From the NCBI RefSeq assembly GCF_014192215.1, contig NZ_JACHXP010000004.1:62001-126000 (forward strand): a DNA stretch of 64,000 nt, given 5' to 3'. Positions within the stretch are counted from its first letter, which is position 1, and each line of letters opens with the position of its first letter. This document shows, one piece after another, positions 1 to 8,611 of the stretch. Under the pieces are notes generated by a model that saw nothing but the letters and a program-made list of their open reading frames with translations, did not search any database and was not told the DNA's origin. Both the position numbers and the translations under genes were made by a program. This DNA is from Halomonas cerina (GTDB lineage Bacteria > Pseudomonadota > Gammaproteobacteria > Pseudomonadales > Halomonadaceae).

Positions 1-1
1 C

Positions 2-556
2 GACAAGGTCGAGGGCGAGGCGCCCCTGCTTCACTATGCCTGCCGCCTGCTGCTGGGTCGCGCCGAGCAGGCCTTCGACGAGCTGTTCGACAACCTGCCG
101 CAGCGTCGCCTGGGACGGCTGCTGCGGGGGATCGTGATGCCCGCCGGCCGGCGCTGGAAACGTCCCCACGACGACCTGACCCGCGAGATCGCCCAGGCCG
201 TGTCCCGGCAGACCCCGCTGCGTCGCAAGCTCATGGCCAACATCTGGACCACCGACGATGGTCCCCAGGACAACCCGCTGGCCCGCTATGAGGCCCTGCT
301 GACCACCCAGGAACGCGCCGAGGCGCTCTATCGCACCATCGACAAGGCGCATGCCAAGGGCGAGTTGCCCGCCGAGGCACTGCATCCCGAGCAGCGAATA
401 GAGGCCGCGCGCAAGGCCGGCATCCTCTCGGAAGACGATGCCACCTTCATGCGTGAACGGGAGGCCGAGGTGCTCGACATGCTGAGCGTCGACGACTTCG
501 CCTACGACGCCTTCGTGCCCGACAAGAGCAAGGTGCTGCGCCACCATCCGGCCTGA
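2..556 (+). CDS. fadE: Acyl-CoA dehydrogenase FadE, C-terminal part
   Basis: The window opens inside this gene; reading frame 2 is open from the first base to TGA at 554-556, giving the last 184 residues. They match the C-terminal extension (DUF1974) of the large FadE acyl-CoA dehydrogenases of fatty acid beta-oxidation, with the run DELFDNLPQRRLGRLLRG and a basic-aromatic stretch GRRWKRP. The flavin and substrate-binding domains lie upstream of the window. FadE catalyses the first, FAD-dependent step, making trans-2-enoyl-CoA. A strong GC hairpin follows the stop. The identity rests on this C-terminal domain only. Confidence 0.8.
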   Translation, partial: DKVEGEAPLLHYACRLLLGRAEQAFDELFDNLPQRRLGRLLRGIVMPAGRRWKRPHDDLTREIAQAVSRQTPLRRKLMANIWTTDDGPQDNPLARYEALLTTQERAEALYRTIDKAHAKGELPAEALHPEQRIEAARKAGILSEDDATFMREREAEVLDMLSVDDFAYDAFVPDKSKVLRHHPA

Positions 557-573
557 CCGGTGTCACCCACGCC

Positions 574-598
574 AGCGCCCCGGCTTGGCCGGGGCGCT
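574..598. terminator. GC hairpin between convergent genes
   Basis: An 11-bp perfect stem (AGCGCCCCGGC, bases 574-584, with its complement at 588-598) and a 3-base loop sit 18 bases after the fadE stop and 23 bases before the end of the convergent permease gene. There is no T-run on either side, so it may be a bidirectional transcript-end or RNA-stabilising hairpin rather than a classical intrinsic terminator. Confidence 0.5.
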
Positions 599-620
599 GC
601 GGCGTGCCACGCCGTGGCAG

Positions 621-2483
621 CTACAACGGCCACACCAGCAGCACCATGGGAATCGCCACCACCATCACCACCAGCGAGAGCGGCAGCCCGAGCCTCCAGT
701 AGTCGGCGAAGCGATAGCCACCGGGCCCCATCACCAGGGTATTGGACTGGTGGCCGATGGGCGTGAGAAAGGCACTGGAGGCGCTGATCGCCACCACCAT
801 CAGGAAGGGGTCGAGCGAGGCGTCGAAGCCCTCGGCGAGACTCGCCGCGATGGGCGCCATCAGCAGCGCCGCCGCGGCATTGTTGACCACATTGGAGAGC
901 AGCAGACAGATCAAGAACAACCCCACCAGGGTAATCACCACCGGCCAGGCGTGGCCCAGCGTCAGCAGCCCCTCCGCAATCACCCCTGCCCCGCCGCTGG
1001 TTTCCAGGGCCTCACCCACCGGGATCATCGCCCCGAGCAGCACGATCACCGGTCCATCGATCGCCTGGTAGGCCTCTCGTAGCGGCAACACCCCGACCAG
1101 CAGCGAGACCAAGGCTGCACTGCTGAGGGCCACCGCCGCGGAGGCCAGGTCCATGACCATGGCCAGGATCGCCACGGCGAAGATCGCCACGGAGAGCAGC
1201 ATCCGCCTCGGTTGGCCCAGGGTCAGGTTGCGGCTGGCCAGCGGCAGGCAACCCAAGGTGGTCAGGCTATCGCCGATTTCCCCCTCACCGCCCTGAAGCA
1301 GCAAGATGTCGCCGGCGCGAAAGCGGATGTCGCGTAGCCGCTGGTTAAGGCGTCCCCCGTCCCGGGCTACCGCCACCAGGTGCAGACCGAACTGGTTGTG
1401 CAGGCGCAATTGGGTCACGGTGCGGTTGATCATCATGGAATCGTTGCGCACCACCGCCTCCACCAGATGGAGGCCTTCGGTGTCCACCGAGGGACGCTTA
1501 CTCTTGTCCTTGCCCTTGCCCTTGTCCCTGCTCTGCTCATCGTCGACGCCCGGTGCCTCGGCCGACTCGTCGCCCTCGAGGTCCTCCTCAGGCGGTGGTT
1601 CGGGGCCCACCACCAGCCCGGCCTTGTCCTCGAGCAGCTTCATCTCCTCGGGACCGGCTTCCACCATGAGGACGTCATCCTCCTGCAGGGTGCCATGGAA
1701 GGCGTGACCGGCATGGCGCGTCTCGCCGCGGATCACGGCCAGCACCGGAATGGTCTCCTCGACGGCCTTGTGCAGATCGCGCAGCGACCAGCCCGTCGCC
1801 TTGCCATCCTCGGGGACGCGCAGCTCCACCAGGTAGTGGGCGGTGTCGAACATCTCCTCGGTGGAGGCATTGCCCACGCGCTGGGGCACGAGATGCCGCC
1901 CCAGCAGGATGATGAACACCAGGCCGGCCACCGCCACGGAGGCGCCGACCGGGAAGAACGAGAACATGCCGAAGCTCTCGCCGGTCACCGAGCCGCGGTA
2001 GCTGGAGATGATGATGTTGGGCGGAGTACCGATCAGGGTCGTCAGGCCGCCGAGCAGCGAGCCGAAGGCCAGGGGCATGAGCAGCAGCGATGGCGGGCTA
2101 TCGTGCTCCCGGGCCATGCGGATGGCCACCGGCAGCATCAAGGCCAGGGCCCCGACGTTGTTCATCACCCCGGAGAGGATCAGCACCGTCCCGGTGAGCA
2201 CCAGCATCTGCAGGATCAGTCGATCGCCGACCCTGAGGGCCTGCTCGGCGATTAGGTCGACCAGCCCCGAACGCTCGAACCCCTTGCTCAGCACCAGTAC
2301 CGCGGCGACGGTGATCACCGCCGGGTGGCCGAAGCCGAGAAAGGCCTCCTCGGCCGGTACCAGATCCAGCAGCACGGAAGCGAGCAGGGCCGCCAAGGCC
2401 ACCAGGTCGTAGCGAAAACGCCCCCAGGCGAACGCTACCAGCGTCAACCCGAGCACCATGAACACCAGCGTACTGCCATGCAT
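621..2483 (-). CDS. SLC13-family anion permease with two TrkA-C (RCK_C) domains
   Basis: This 620-residue membrane protein is of the divalent anion:Na+ symporter (SLC13/DASS) type that carries two cytoplasmic TrkA-C domains. About five helices (residues 1-200) hold the first hairpin signature, MNNVGALALMLPVA. A soluble region of roughly residues 210-405 follows, with two RCK_C-like halves. The second membrane half (about 415-620) contains VVNNAAAALLMAPIA, the repeat of the first signature. The two RCK_C halves are joined by a very acidic then lysine-rich linker. The start is supported by AAGGAG ten bases upstream. The substrate (sulfate, dicarboxylate or another anion) cannot be told from sequence. 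The gene stands alone. Confidence 0.85.
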   Translation of the reverse strand: MHGSTLVFMVLGLTLVAFAWGRFRYDLVALAALLASVLLDLVPAEEAFLGFGHPAVITVAAVLVLSKGFERSGLVDLIAEQALRVGDRLILQMLVLTGTVLILSGVMNNVGALALMLPVAIRMAREHDSPPSLLLMPLAFGSLLGGLTTLIGTPPNIIISSYRGSVTGESFGMFSFFPVGASVAVAGLVFIILLGRHLVPQRVGNASTEEMFDTAHYLVELRVPEDGKATGWSLRDLHKAVEETIPVLAVIRGETRHAGHAFHGTLQEDDVLMVEAGPEEMKLLEDKAGLVVGPEPPPEEDLEGDESAEAPGVDDEQSRDKGKGKDKSKRPSVDTEGLHLVEAVVRNDSMMINRTVTQLRLHNQFGLHLVAVARDGGRLNQRLRDIRFRAGDILLLQGGEGEIGDSLTTLGCLPLASRNLTLGQPRRMLLSVAIFAVAILAMVMDLASAAVALSSAALVSLLVGVLPLREAYQAIDGPVIVLLGAMIPVGEALETSGGAGVIAEGLLTLGHAWPVVITLVGLFLICLLLSNVVNNAAAALLMAPIAASLAEGFDASLDPFLMVVAISASSAFLTPIGHQSNTLVMGPGGYRFADYWRLGLPLSLVVMVVAIPMVLLVWPL

Positions 2484-2571
2484 GCCGCGCCATCTCCTTA
2501 TGTGGTCATCGCTACCTTCGGCACAACAGCCGTGGCAAGGAAGTCCAGTTGCTTCCCGCCGACAGGCATGG

Positions 2572-3327
2572 CTACACGATGCGCTGCCAGGCCGTCGCCT
2601 CGGCCACCGTGTGCTGGAACTTGCGTCGCGTCTCGCGGATCACGAAGGGCATGTCGACCGGCTCCTGGATCAGGGCGAAGTGAGGAGCGAGGATCTCGCG
2701 CATCCCGTCGAGCACGGTCACCGGCTCCCCGTTGCGCCGATAGCCACCGATCCAGTTCTCTCGCGGCGTGAAGGCCTCCATGAGGGTATAGGGCGAGCTG
2801 ATCACCAGCACGCCCTCGTCGTCAAGGTAACGGTGGAGGGAGGCCAGAAAGGCACGGGGATCTTCCAGCCTGTCGATCAGGTTACCGGCGAAGATCAGGT
2901 CGTACCCGCGATGTTCTGGCCCCAGACGGCAGGCATCGCCGAGGGTGAACGTCACCCTGTCGACGACATCAACCAGGCCGATATCGCGAAGCGAGGCCAG
3001 CACCGATGAACCGAGCTCTCCCTGGTCCCTGAGAAAGTAGCTCACCTCGCCCCTTTGCCGCATCAGCCTGGCGCTCTCGATGAATCGCCGGGAGAGATCC
3101 ACGCCGGTGACATGATCGAAGTCCTTCGCCAGTTCGAAGGTGCTGCGCCCCACGGCACAACCCAGGTCCAGCGCTGTCCGTTTCGGGCGCTGCCCCATCA
3201 GCTCGCGGCACAGGGCGGCACAGCGAGCCGGATAGTTGCCGACGCCGAAATACGTATCACCATAGTGGAAGGCCAGGTACTGATCGAGCAGTTCGTCCGA
3301 TTCGTAGTCGTTCATGCCTCGGCTCAC
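2572..3327 (-). CDS. OvoA-C-terminal-type SAM methyltransferase (putative 4-mercaptohistidine N1-methyltransferase)
   Basis: This 251-residue class I SAM-dependent methyltransferase has motif I ALDLGCAVGR at residues 52-61. It resembles the C-terminal domain of ovothiol synthase OvoA, which N-methylates 5-thiohistidine. Shared features are the N-terminal YESDELLDQYLAFHYG, the NYPARC motif, NLIDRLEDPRAFL and the SPYTLMEAFTPRENWIGGY stretch. In canonical OvoA this domain is fused behind the sulfoxide synthase; here it is a separate gene. Its GTG start overlaps the TGA of the upstream synthase by four bases (GTGA), which implies translational coupling. An in-frame ATG at 3315 is an alternative start. 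The family is clear; the actual product is inferred. Confidence 0.8.
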   Translation of the reverse strand: MSRGMNDYESDELLDQYLAFHYGDTYFGVGNYPARCAALCRELMGQRPKRTALDLGCAVGRSTFELAKDFDHVTGVDLSRRFIESARLMRQRGEVSYFLRDQGELGSSVLASLRDIGLVDVVDRVTFTLGDACRLGPEHRGYDLIFAGNLIDRLEDPRAFLASLHRYLDDEGVLVISSPYTLMEAFTPRENWIGGYRRNGEPVTVLDGMREILAPHFALIQEPVDMPFVIRETRRKFQHTVAEATAWQRIV

Positions 3328-4679
3328 GGGGCGCAGGTGCGAAAACCGGTATAGACGTCGTTACGCTGAGGCAGATATGCCTGGCGATAGGTACCGCGGA
3401 TCAGCGCCGCGGACGTGGCACAGCTCCCCCCGCGGGTGACCTTGTGGTCACCGAACTGCAGCGTCGACATGAAGGGGTAGACATCGACGGAAAAACCGTC
3501 ATAGGGCAGGAACTGGTCCCGAGTCCATTCCCATACCGTGCCTAGCATCTGCCGGCAGCCAAAGGGGCTCTCCCCCTCGGGCATGGCAGTAACCGGCTGC
3601 TGCGCCATCCCCGTGGCATTCATGTCGACCTCCAGCGGATCGGCCTCGTCTCCCCAGGGAAAACGACGGAACGTCTCACCAGGACGATTGCCCAGGGCGG
3701 CGACCTCCCACTCCCGTTCGCTCGGCAGTCGTCGCCCCGCCCACCGGCAGTAGGCCTCCGCCTCCCAGTAGCTGACATGGGTGACGGGACACTCGGGGGA
3801 AAGGGGCCGCCACTGATCGAAGAGACGTTCCTGCCACTGCCCCTGATGGTGGCGCCAGTAGAGGGGATGACGCGGGGTACGCAGCAGAGGCTCGGAATGG
3901 CCGTGCACCAGCGCCACATCCACCTCGGTATCGAGCCACTTGCGTCCGCCGAAGGACCACAGTTCGCGACGCTCATACCCCCCATCCTCGATGAAGGCGA
4001 GGAACTCGGCATTGGAGACGAGGGTGCGCGAGATGTCGAAGGCCTCCAGTGTGACCGTGTGCCGCGGCTTCTCGTTGTCGAAGGCGAAGTCGCGGCTAGC
4101 GAATTCCGGGGAATCGGCGGGCATGCCCACGACGTAGGTGCCGGCCGGCACCCGGGCGTCGCCGAGCGGCCTCTCCGTCGCCCCCCCTTCTTCCAGTTGG
4201 CCGCCAGTCGGGCGCAGCGTGGTGCTGGGAGGGGGAGAATAGCCGACACTCTGACGACACCATGTCATGGATTCGATATGCATGTGCTGGTGGAAGATCG
4301 CGTAGCGATGCAGATAGCACGCCCAGGCCGTGAGCGGTCGGGTACGCAAACGTTCCCCGACGCGGTCATAGATCAGGTTGAAATAGCGGCGCGTGCCCTC
4401 CCGGTCGGGGAAGAGCTCCGCGCGCCAGCGATCGCGATGCGCGACGTAGAAGGAGTCCCAGAGATCATCCATGGCCGGATCGACGTGGGAAGACCGATCG
4501 AGCTCCTCGAGCACGAAGACCTCAAAGAAGAAGGCGGCGTGCCCCATTTCCCACAAGGGCGGATTGATGCCCGGGTGATAGGGTACGCTCAGTTGCTCCT
4601 CCGGCAGGCTATCGACCAGCACCAGTGTCCGCTCGCGCGCCGCTTCAAGTGCCTGCAGCAAGCTCTCTCTGGCGTCCAT
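3324..4679 (-). CDS. EgtB/OvoA/SenA-type iron-dependent sulfoxide synthase
   Basis: This 451-residue protein has an N-terminal DinB-like helical domain (residues 1-155) and a C-terminal formylglycine-generating-enzyme/sulfatase-modifying domain (about 165-450, with GRRLPSEREWEVAA and the terminal TGFRTC). A three-histidine iron site is visible as GHAAFF (H47) and HQHMH (H130 and H134), the same H...HxxxH spacing as EgtB. Such enzymes insert a cysteine-derived sulfur, or in SenA a selenosugar, at the histidine imidazole C-S bond. The segment MHIESMTWCRQSVGY looks closer to EgtB/SenA-like proteins than to classical OvoA. AAAGGAGG precedes the ATG. The next gene is the mercaptohistidine-type methyltransferase, so an ovothiol-like product is likely, but the thiol or selenium donor is unknown. 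Confidence 0.75.
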   Translation of the reverse strand: MDARESLLQALEAARERTLVLVDSLPEEQLSVPYHPGINPPLWEMGHAAFFFEVFVLEELDRSSHVDPAMDDLWDSFYVAHRDRWRAELFPDREGTRRYFNLIYDRVGERLRTRPLTAWACYLHRYAIFHQHMHIESMTWCRQSVGYSPPPSTTLRPTGGQLEEGGATERPLGDARVPAGTYVVGMPADSPEFASRDFAFDNEKPRHTVTLEAFDISRTLVSNAEFLAFIEDGGYERRELWSFGGRKWLDTEVDVALVHGHSEPLLRTPRHPLYWRHHQGQWQERLFDQWRPLSPECPVTHVSYWEAEAYCRWAGRRLPSEREWEVAALGNRPGETFRRFPWGDEADPLEVDMNATGMAQQPVTAMPEGESPFGCRQMLGTVWEWTRDQFLPYDGFSVDVYPFMSTLQFGDHKVTRGGSCATSAALIRGTYRQAYLPQRNDVYTGFRTCAP

Positions 4680-4781
4680 GGGCCTCCTTTGTCACATCGC
4701 ATGCGTCCCTGCAGTACAACAGGAAAGTCAATAATTTCCAAGACAGCCCGGCCTGTCCCGATGCCCGGGCGAGGCGACTCC

Positions 4782-4815
4782 CGGTGCTTGGCACCGACCG
4801 AGCGCTAAGGCTCGG
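4782..4815. other. Two adjacent hairpins at the end of the AhpD-like gene
   Basis: CGGTGC (4782-4787) pairs with GCACCG (4791-4796) around a TTG loop, and CCGAGC (4798-4803) pairs with GCTCGG (4810-4815), overlapping the AhpD-like stop codon. They lie between that gene and the next minus-strand gene. No T-run follows on the minus strand, so termination is only possible, not shown. Confidence 0.3.
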
Positions 4816-5365
4816 CAAACGGCAGGGGTGCCGTGCCGCGGCGTACCTCGAAGACATTGAGGGTCATCGCCACCAGGGCATAGTAGCCCAGCACCCCGAC
4901 CAGCTCGACCACAGCGGGCTCGCCGAAGGCCGCCACGGCCTCGGCGTAGAGTGGTGCATCGACCCGCCGGGTGGTGTAGAGCGCCTGGCCCAGGCGATAG
5001 ACAAGCGCCTCGTCGTCGCGCGCGAAGGCCGGTTCTTGCCCCGCCCGCAACGCCTCGATCACCGCCTCGGTGACCCCGGCCTCCCGGGCGATGGGTTCGT
5101 GAATCTGCCACTCTGCCTGGGACTGCCACCAGCTCGCGGTGAACAGGATCGCCAATTCCGTCAGGCGCGTCTCCAGACGGGTGCCGTAGCGACAGAAGGC
5201 GCCCAGCCGCTGGGCGTGATCGGCCAGCGCCGGGCTATGGATCCAGGCCAGGAAGGGGCCATCCAGGTTGCCACGGGGCCCACTCAGGATGGCCTCCAGC
5301 ACGCGGCGCTGCTCGGGGGCCATACGAGACTCGTCCAGCGGGGTGAGACGTGATTCGATCGCCAT
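4805..5365 (-). CDS. Carboxymuconolactone decarboxylase/AhpD-like protein
   Basis: This 186-residue all-helical protein has the carboxymuconolactone-decarboxylase-like fold suggested by ETRLTELAILFTASWWQSQAEWQIHEPIAREAGV and the following helix. The usual CxxC peroxidase pair of AhpD is absent: the corresponding helix has WWQSQAEW, as in CMD-like proteins of unknown activity. The start has AAGGGGGA just upstream. It begins 10 bases after the stop of the class III aminotransferase gene, so the two are probably co-transcribed. Its substrate is unknown. Confidence 0.7.
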   Translation of the reverse strand: MAIESRLTPLDESRMAPEQRRVLEAILSGPRGNLDGPFLAWIHSPALADHAQRLGAFCRYGTRLETRLTELAILFTASWWQSQAEWQIHEPIAREAGVTEAVIEALRAGQEPAFARDDEALVYRLGQALYTTRRVDAPLYAEAVAAFGEPAVVELVGVLGYYALVAMTLNVFEVRRGTAPLPFAEP

Positions 5366-5375
5366 GGGTCCCCCT

Positions 5376-6704
5376 TTAGTGATCGCCCATCACACGGGCC
5401 AGGGCGGTGTCCAGCTTGTCGACGAGCTCATCCAGGTGCGACTCCTCGAGGATGAACGGCGGTGCCAGCAGGATATGATCGCCTCGCTGCCCGTCGATGG
5501 TGCCGCCCATCGGATAGCACATCAGCCCCGCCTCCATGGCCGCACGCTTGATCGCCGCGTTCAGCTTTCGTGATGGCGCAAACGGTGTCTTGTCGGCCCG
5601 GTCCGCCACCAACTCGAGGCCCTGGAAGAGGCCGCGGCCCCGGATATCGCCCACATGAGGGTGGTCGCCAAAGCGGTCGAGCAGGCGTTCGCGCAGTCCC
5701 TCGCCCAGCCACCGGACCCGTGACAGCAGATCGCGCTCCTCGATGGCCCGCTGAACCGCCAGGGCGGCGGCACAGGCCGTGGCATGGCCGATATAGGTAT
5801 GGCCGTGCTGGAAGAAGCCCGAGCCCTCGGCGATGGCCCGGCGGATGCGCTCACTGACCAGGGTCGCCCCGATGGGCTGATAGCCGCCGCCCAGGCCCTT
5901 GGCGATGGTGATCAGGTCGGCGCTGACCCCTTCCTGCTCGGCGGCGAACAGGCTGCCGGTGCGCCCCATGCCGCACATTACCTCGTCGAGGATCAGCAGT
6001 ACGCCATGGCGATCGCAGACCTCGCGGACCCGCCGGAAGTAGCCCGGTACCGCCGGCACCGCGCCCAGGGTCGCCCCCACTACCGGCTCGGCGACGAAGG
6101 CCATCACCGACTCCGGCCCCAGCCGCAGGATCTCGTTCTCGAGTTCATGGGCCAGGCGCTCGCCGTAGGCCTCCGGCGTCTCGCCTGCCGCCTGCCCGCG
6201 GTAGGCATAACACGGGCTGACATGGCTCACCTCGACCAGCAGCGGCTCGAACTGCTGGCGCCGCCAGGCGTTACCGCCGGTCGCCAGCGCCCCCAGGGTA
6301 TTGCCGTGATAGCTCTGGCGGCGCGCGATCAGGTGACGACGCTGGGGCTGGCCGATCTCGATGAAGTACTGCCGCGCCAGCTTCAGCGCCGCCTCCACCG
6401 CCTCGGAGCCTCCCGACACGAAATAGACCGACGATAGCCCCTCGGGGGCGCGCTCGACCAGGAAGTCGGCCAGCGTTTCCATGGGCTCATTGGTGAAGAA
6501 GGAGGTATGGGCATAGGCGAGCCGGCCGACCTGGTCGCGGATCGCCTCGATCACCTCGCCGTCGCTGTGGCCCAGGCAGGACACCGCGGCGCCCCCGCTG
6601 GCGTCCAGATAACGTCGCCCCTCGGCATCGACCAGGTAGGGGCCGTCGCCCTTCACGGCCGTGGGGTAGCGCTGCTTGAGGTGACGATGGAAGACGTGGC
6701 TCAT
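5376..6704 (-). CDS. Class III PLP-dependent aminotransferase
   Basis: This is a 442-residue class III (ornithine/4-aminobutyrate/beta-alanine type) aminotransferase. The PLP lysine lies in TIAKGLGGGYQPIG (about K269), preceded by the cofactor-binding ILDEVMCGMGRTG. The substrate-side SGGSEAVEAALKLARQY helix is also present. I chose the ATG at 6704 because GGAGG lies six bases upstream; an in-frame start 18 bases further upstream lacks this. It probably forms an operon with the downstream AhpD-like gene. The amino donor cannot be decided from sequence; omega-amino acids are typical for the class. Confidence 0.85.
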   Translation of the reverse strand: MSHVFHRHLKQRYPTAVKGDGPYLVDAEGRRYLDASGGAAVSCLGHSDGEVIEAIRDQVGRLAYAHTSFFTNEPMETLADFLVERAPEGLSSVYFVSGGSEAVEAALKLARQYFIEIGQPQRRHLIARRQSYHGNTLGALATGGNAWRRQQFEPLLVEVSHVSPCYAYRGQAAGETPEAYGERLAHELENEILRLGPESVMAFVAEPVVGATLGAVPAVPGYFRRVREVCDRHGVLLILDEVMCGMGRTGSLFAAEQEGVSADLITIAKGLGGGYQPIGATLVSERIRRAIAEGSGFFQHGHTYIGHATACAAALAVQRAIEERDLLSRVRWLGEGLRERLLDRFGDHPHVGDIRGRGLFQGLELVADRADKTPFAPSRKLNAAIKRAAMEAGLMCYPMGGTIDGQRGDHILLAPPFILEESHLDELVDKLDTALARVMGDH

Positions 6705-6820
6705 GGGTGGCCTCCGGGGCACAAAGCGGGCATAGCACAGTACGCCCCTCGCAATTTGCCGTAAAACAGTTCATTCGTGGATAAGCGCAAGCGCATCCAC
6801 CATGACATCACCGGCGAAGC

Positions 6821-7804
6821 CTATGGAATCAGAATAGTGGAACCGGTGGTACGGCGATTGGCCAGGGCCTCCTGGGCCGCGGCGGCGTCCTTGAGCGGAT
6901 AACGCTGGGCGATGTCGACTTGGACCTTGCCGCTTTCCAGCATGGCGAAGAGATCATCGGCCATGGCCTCGAAGCGCTCACGGGTGTCGGCGTAACCGGC
7001 GAGGCTCGGGCGGGTGACGTAGAGCGAGCCCTTCTGGTTGAGGATGCCCAGATTGACCCCCTCCACCGGCCCGGAGGCGTTGCCGAAGCTGACCATCAGG
7101 CCGCGCTTCTTCAGGCAGTCCAGGGACGTCTCCCAGGTATCCTTGCCCACCGAGTCATAGACCACATCGCACATCGCACCATTGGTCAGCTCGCGGACCC
7201 GTTCGGCCACGTCCTCCTGCGTATAGTCGATGGTCGCCCAGGCGCCATTCTTCTCAGCAAGCGCCGCCTTCTCGGGTGAGCTCACCGTGCCGATCAGTTT
7301 CACGCCCAGCGCCTTGGCCCACTGGCAGGCGATGGAGCCCACGCCCCCGGCGGCGGCATGCCACAGGATGGTCTCGCCGCCCTGAAGCGCGTAGGTCTGG
7401 CGCAGCAGGTACTGCACGGTAAGTCCCTTGAGCATCGCCGCCGCGGCGGTCTCGCAGTCGATGCCCTCGGGCAGGCGGACCACCTTCTCCGCCGACAGGG
7501 TGTGCAGTTCGGCGTAGGCGCCCAGCGGCCCCTGGGCATAGGCGACCCGGTCACCCACGGCAAGGGACGAGACGCTCTCGCCCACGGCGTCCACCACCCC
7601 GGCGCCCTCGGTCCCCAGCCCCGAGGGCAAGGAGGCCACGGGATAGAGCCCGGTACGGAAGTAGATATCGATGAAGTTGAGGCCCACCGCCTCATTGCGG
7701 ACCCGCACCTCGCCGGGGCCCGGCGCGGCGGGAGTGACATCGACGTATTCGAGGACCTCAGGCCCACCGGTACGGGCGAACTGGATACGCTTGGCCATGG
7801 CCAT
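6821..7804 (-). CDS. NADPH:quinone reductase (QOR type)
   Basis: This 327-residue medium-chain dehydrogenase/reductase lacks zinc-binding cysteines. Its nucleotide-binding motif HAAAGGVGSIACQWAK and N-terminal NFIDIYFRTGLYP are hallmarks of the zeta-crystallin/quinone oxidoreductase group, which reduces quinones or reactive enones with NADPH. Two in-frame ATGs (7804 and 7798) compete for the same upstream GAGG. It is a single gene with gaps on both sides. The physiological substrate is not known. Confidence 0.88.
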   Translation of the reverse strand: MAMAKRIQFARTGGPEVLEYVDVTPAAPGPGEVRVRNEAVGLNFIDIYFRTGLYPVASLPSGLGTEGAGVVDAVGESVSSLAVGDRVAYAQGPLGAYAELHTLSAEKVVRLPEGIDCETAAAAMLKGLTVQYLLRQTYALQGGETILWHAAAGGVGSIACQWAKALGVKLIGTVSSPEKAALAEKNGAWATIDYTQEDVAERVRELTNGAMCDVVYDSVGKDTWETSLDCLKKRGLMVSFGNASGPVEGVNLGILNQKGSLYVTRPSLAGYADTRERFEAMADDLFAMLESGKVQVDIAQRYPLKDAAAAQEALANRRTTGSTILIP

Positions 7805-7874
7805 CTTCCCTCTGCGGCTTATGGAATGGAGGCCTAGTCAAGCGCTCCGCTCCGCAAGGGTCAAGTCGCGTGGC

Positions 7875-8447
7875 TCACAGCGTCGCCGGGAAGGCTTCCA
7901 GGCCACGGACGAAGCGTGCCTTGTAGTCGTCGAACAGGGCCCGATCCTGCTTGAACGACTGGACCACCGACGCCTCGTCGAAGGTCAGCGCCCGGGGCAG
8001 GTCATCAAGACCGGTGGCGGGATGCCGGGGCCCCAGCCCGATACGCACGTTTCCATGTCCCGCGAACCAGCGGGTGATGCCCGCCTCGCGGAAGCGCTGC
8101 TCCTGCTCGGCGTTCACGGCATCGATACGCAGCGGCGCCTTCTGCGCCAGCTCACGAATCAGCCGCTCGGCCGGACGCACGACACTGTCGGTTTCCAGTG
8201 CGGCCAGCAGCAGCACGGTCATGCTGCTAGCGGCCTCGTCCAGGACCAACAGGGCCAGCGCCACCGGCCGCGCGTCGTCATCGACCAGCGCCAGCACCCG
8301 GGCGGCCTCCTGCTTGACCAGCACCCCCAGCACCCCGGCGAAGGTCACCAAGGGGGCGATGCCCGCCTGGTGCCCATAGGTCTCGGCGCACAAGCGGGCC
8401 AGACAGGCCTCGCGCTGTGCCTCGTTCTTGATGTTCACGACTCGCAT
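7875..8447 (-). CDS. Hypothetical protein, possibly acetyltransferase-like
   Basis: A 190-residue soluble protein. The ATG at 8447 is preceded by AAGGGGAT, which makes the longer upstream frame unlikely. The N-terminal RLCAETYGHQAG, the central beta-rich ALVDDDARPVALALLVLDE and a middle basic helix would suit a GNAT-like fold, but I do not see a convincing acetyl-CoA loop. It lies between a quinone reductase and a divergently read glycerophosphodiesterase. No function can be assigned with confidence. Confidence 0.6.
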   Translation of the reverse strand: MRVVNIKNEAQREACLARLCAETYGHQAGIAPLVTFAGVLGVLVKQEAARVLALVDDDARPVALALLVLDEAASSMTVLLLAALETDSVVRPAERLIRELAQKAPLRIDAVNAEQEQRFREAGITRWFAGHGNVRIGLGPRHPATGLDDLPRALTFDEASVVQSFKQDRALFDDYKARFVRGLEAFPATL

Positions 8448-8611
8448 CGACGGATCCCCTTTGTCGCCTGGCGCCCGGCCCACGGCCGGGAACGAAACCG
8501 CGCAGCCTAGCATATTCGCCGCCGCGTCTCCCGATCACTGCCCGGTGTTCGCCGGCGCACCGGGGCGCTAGGCTAGAGACGCTCTCGCCTGCCCGACGAC
8601 AAGGACGCCCC

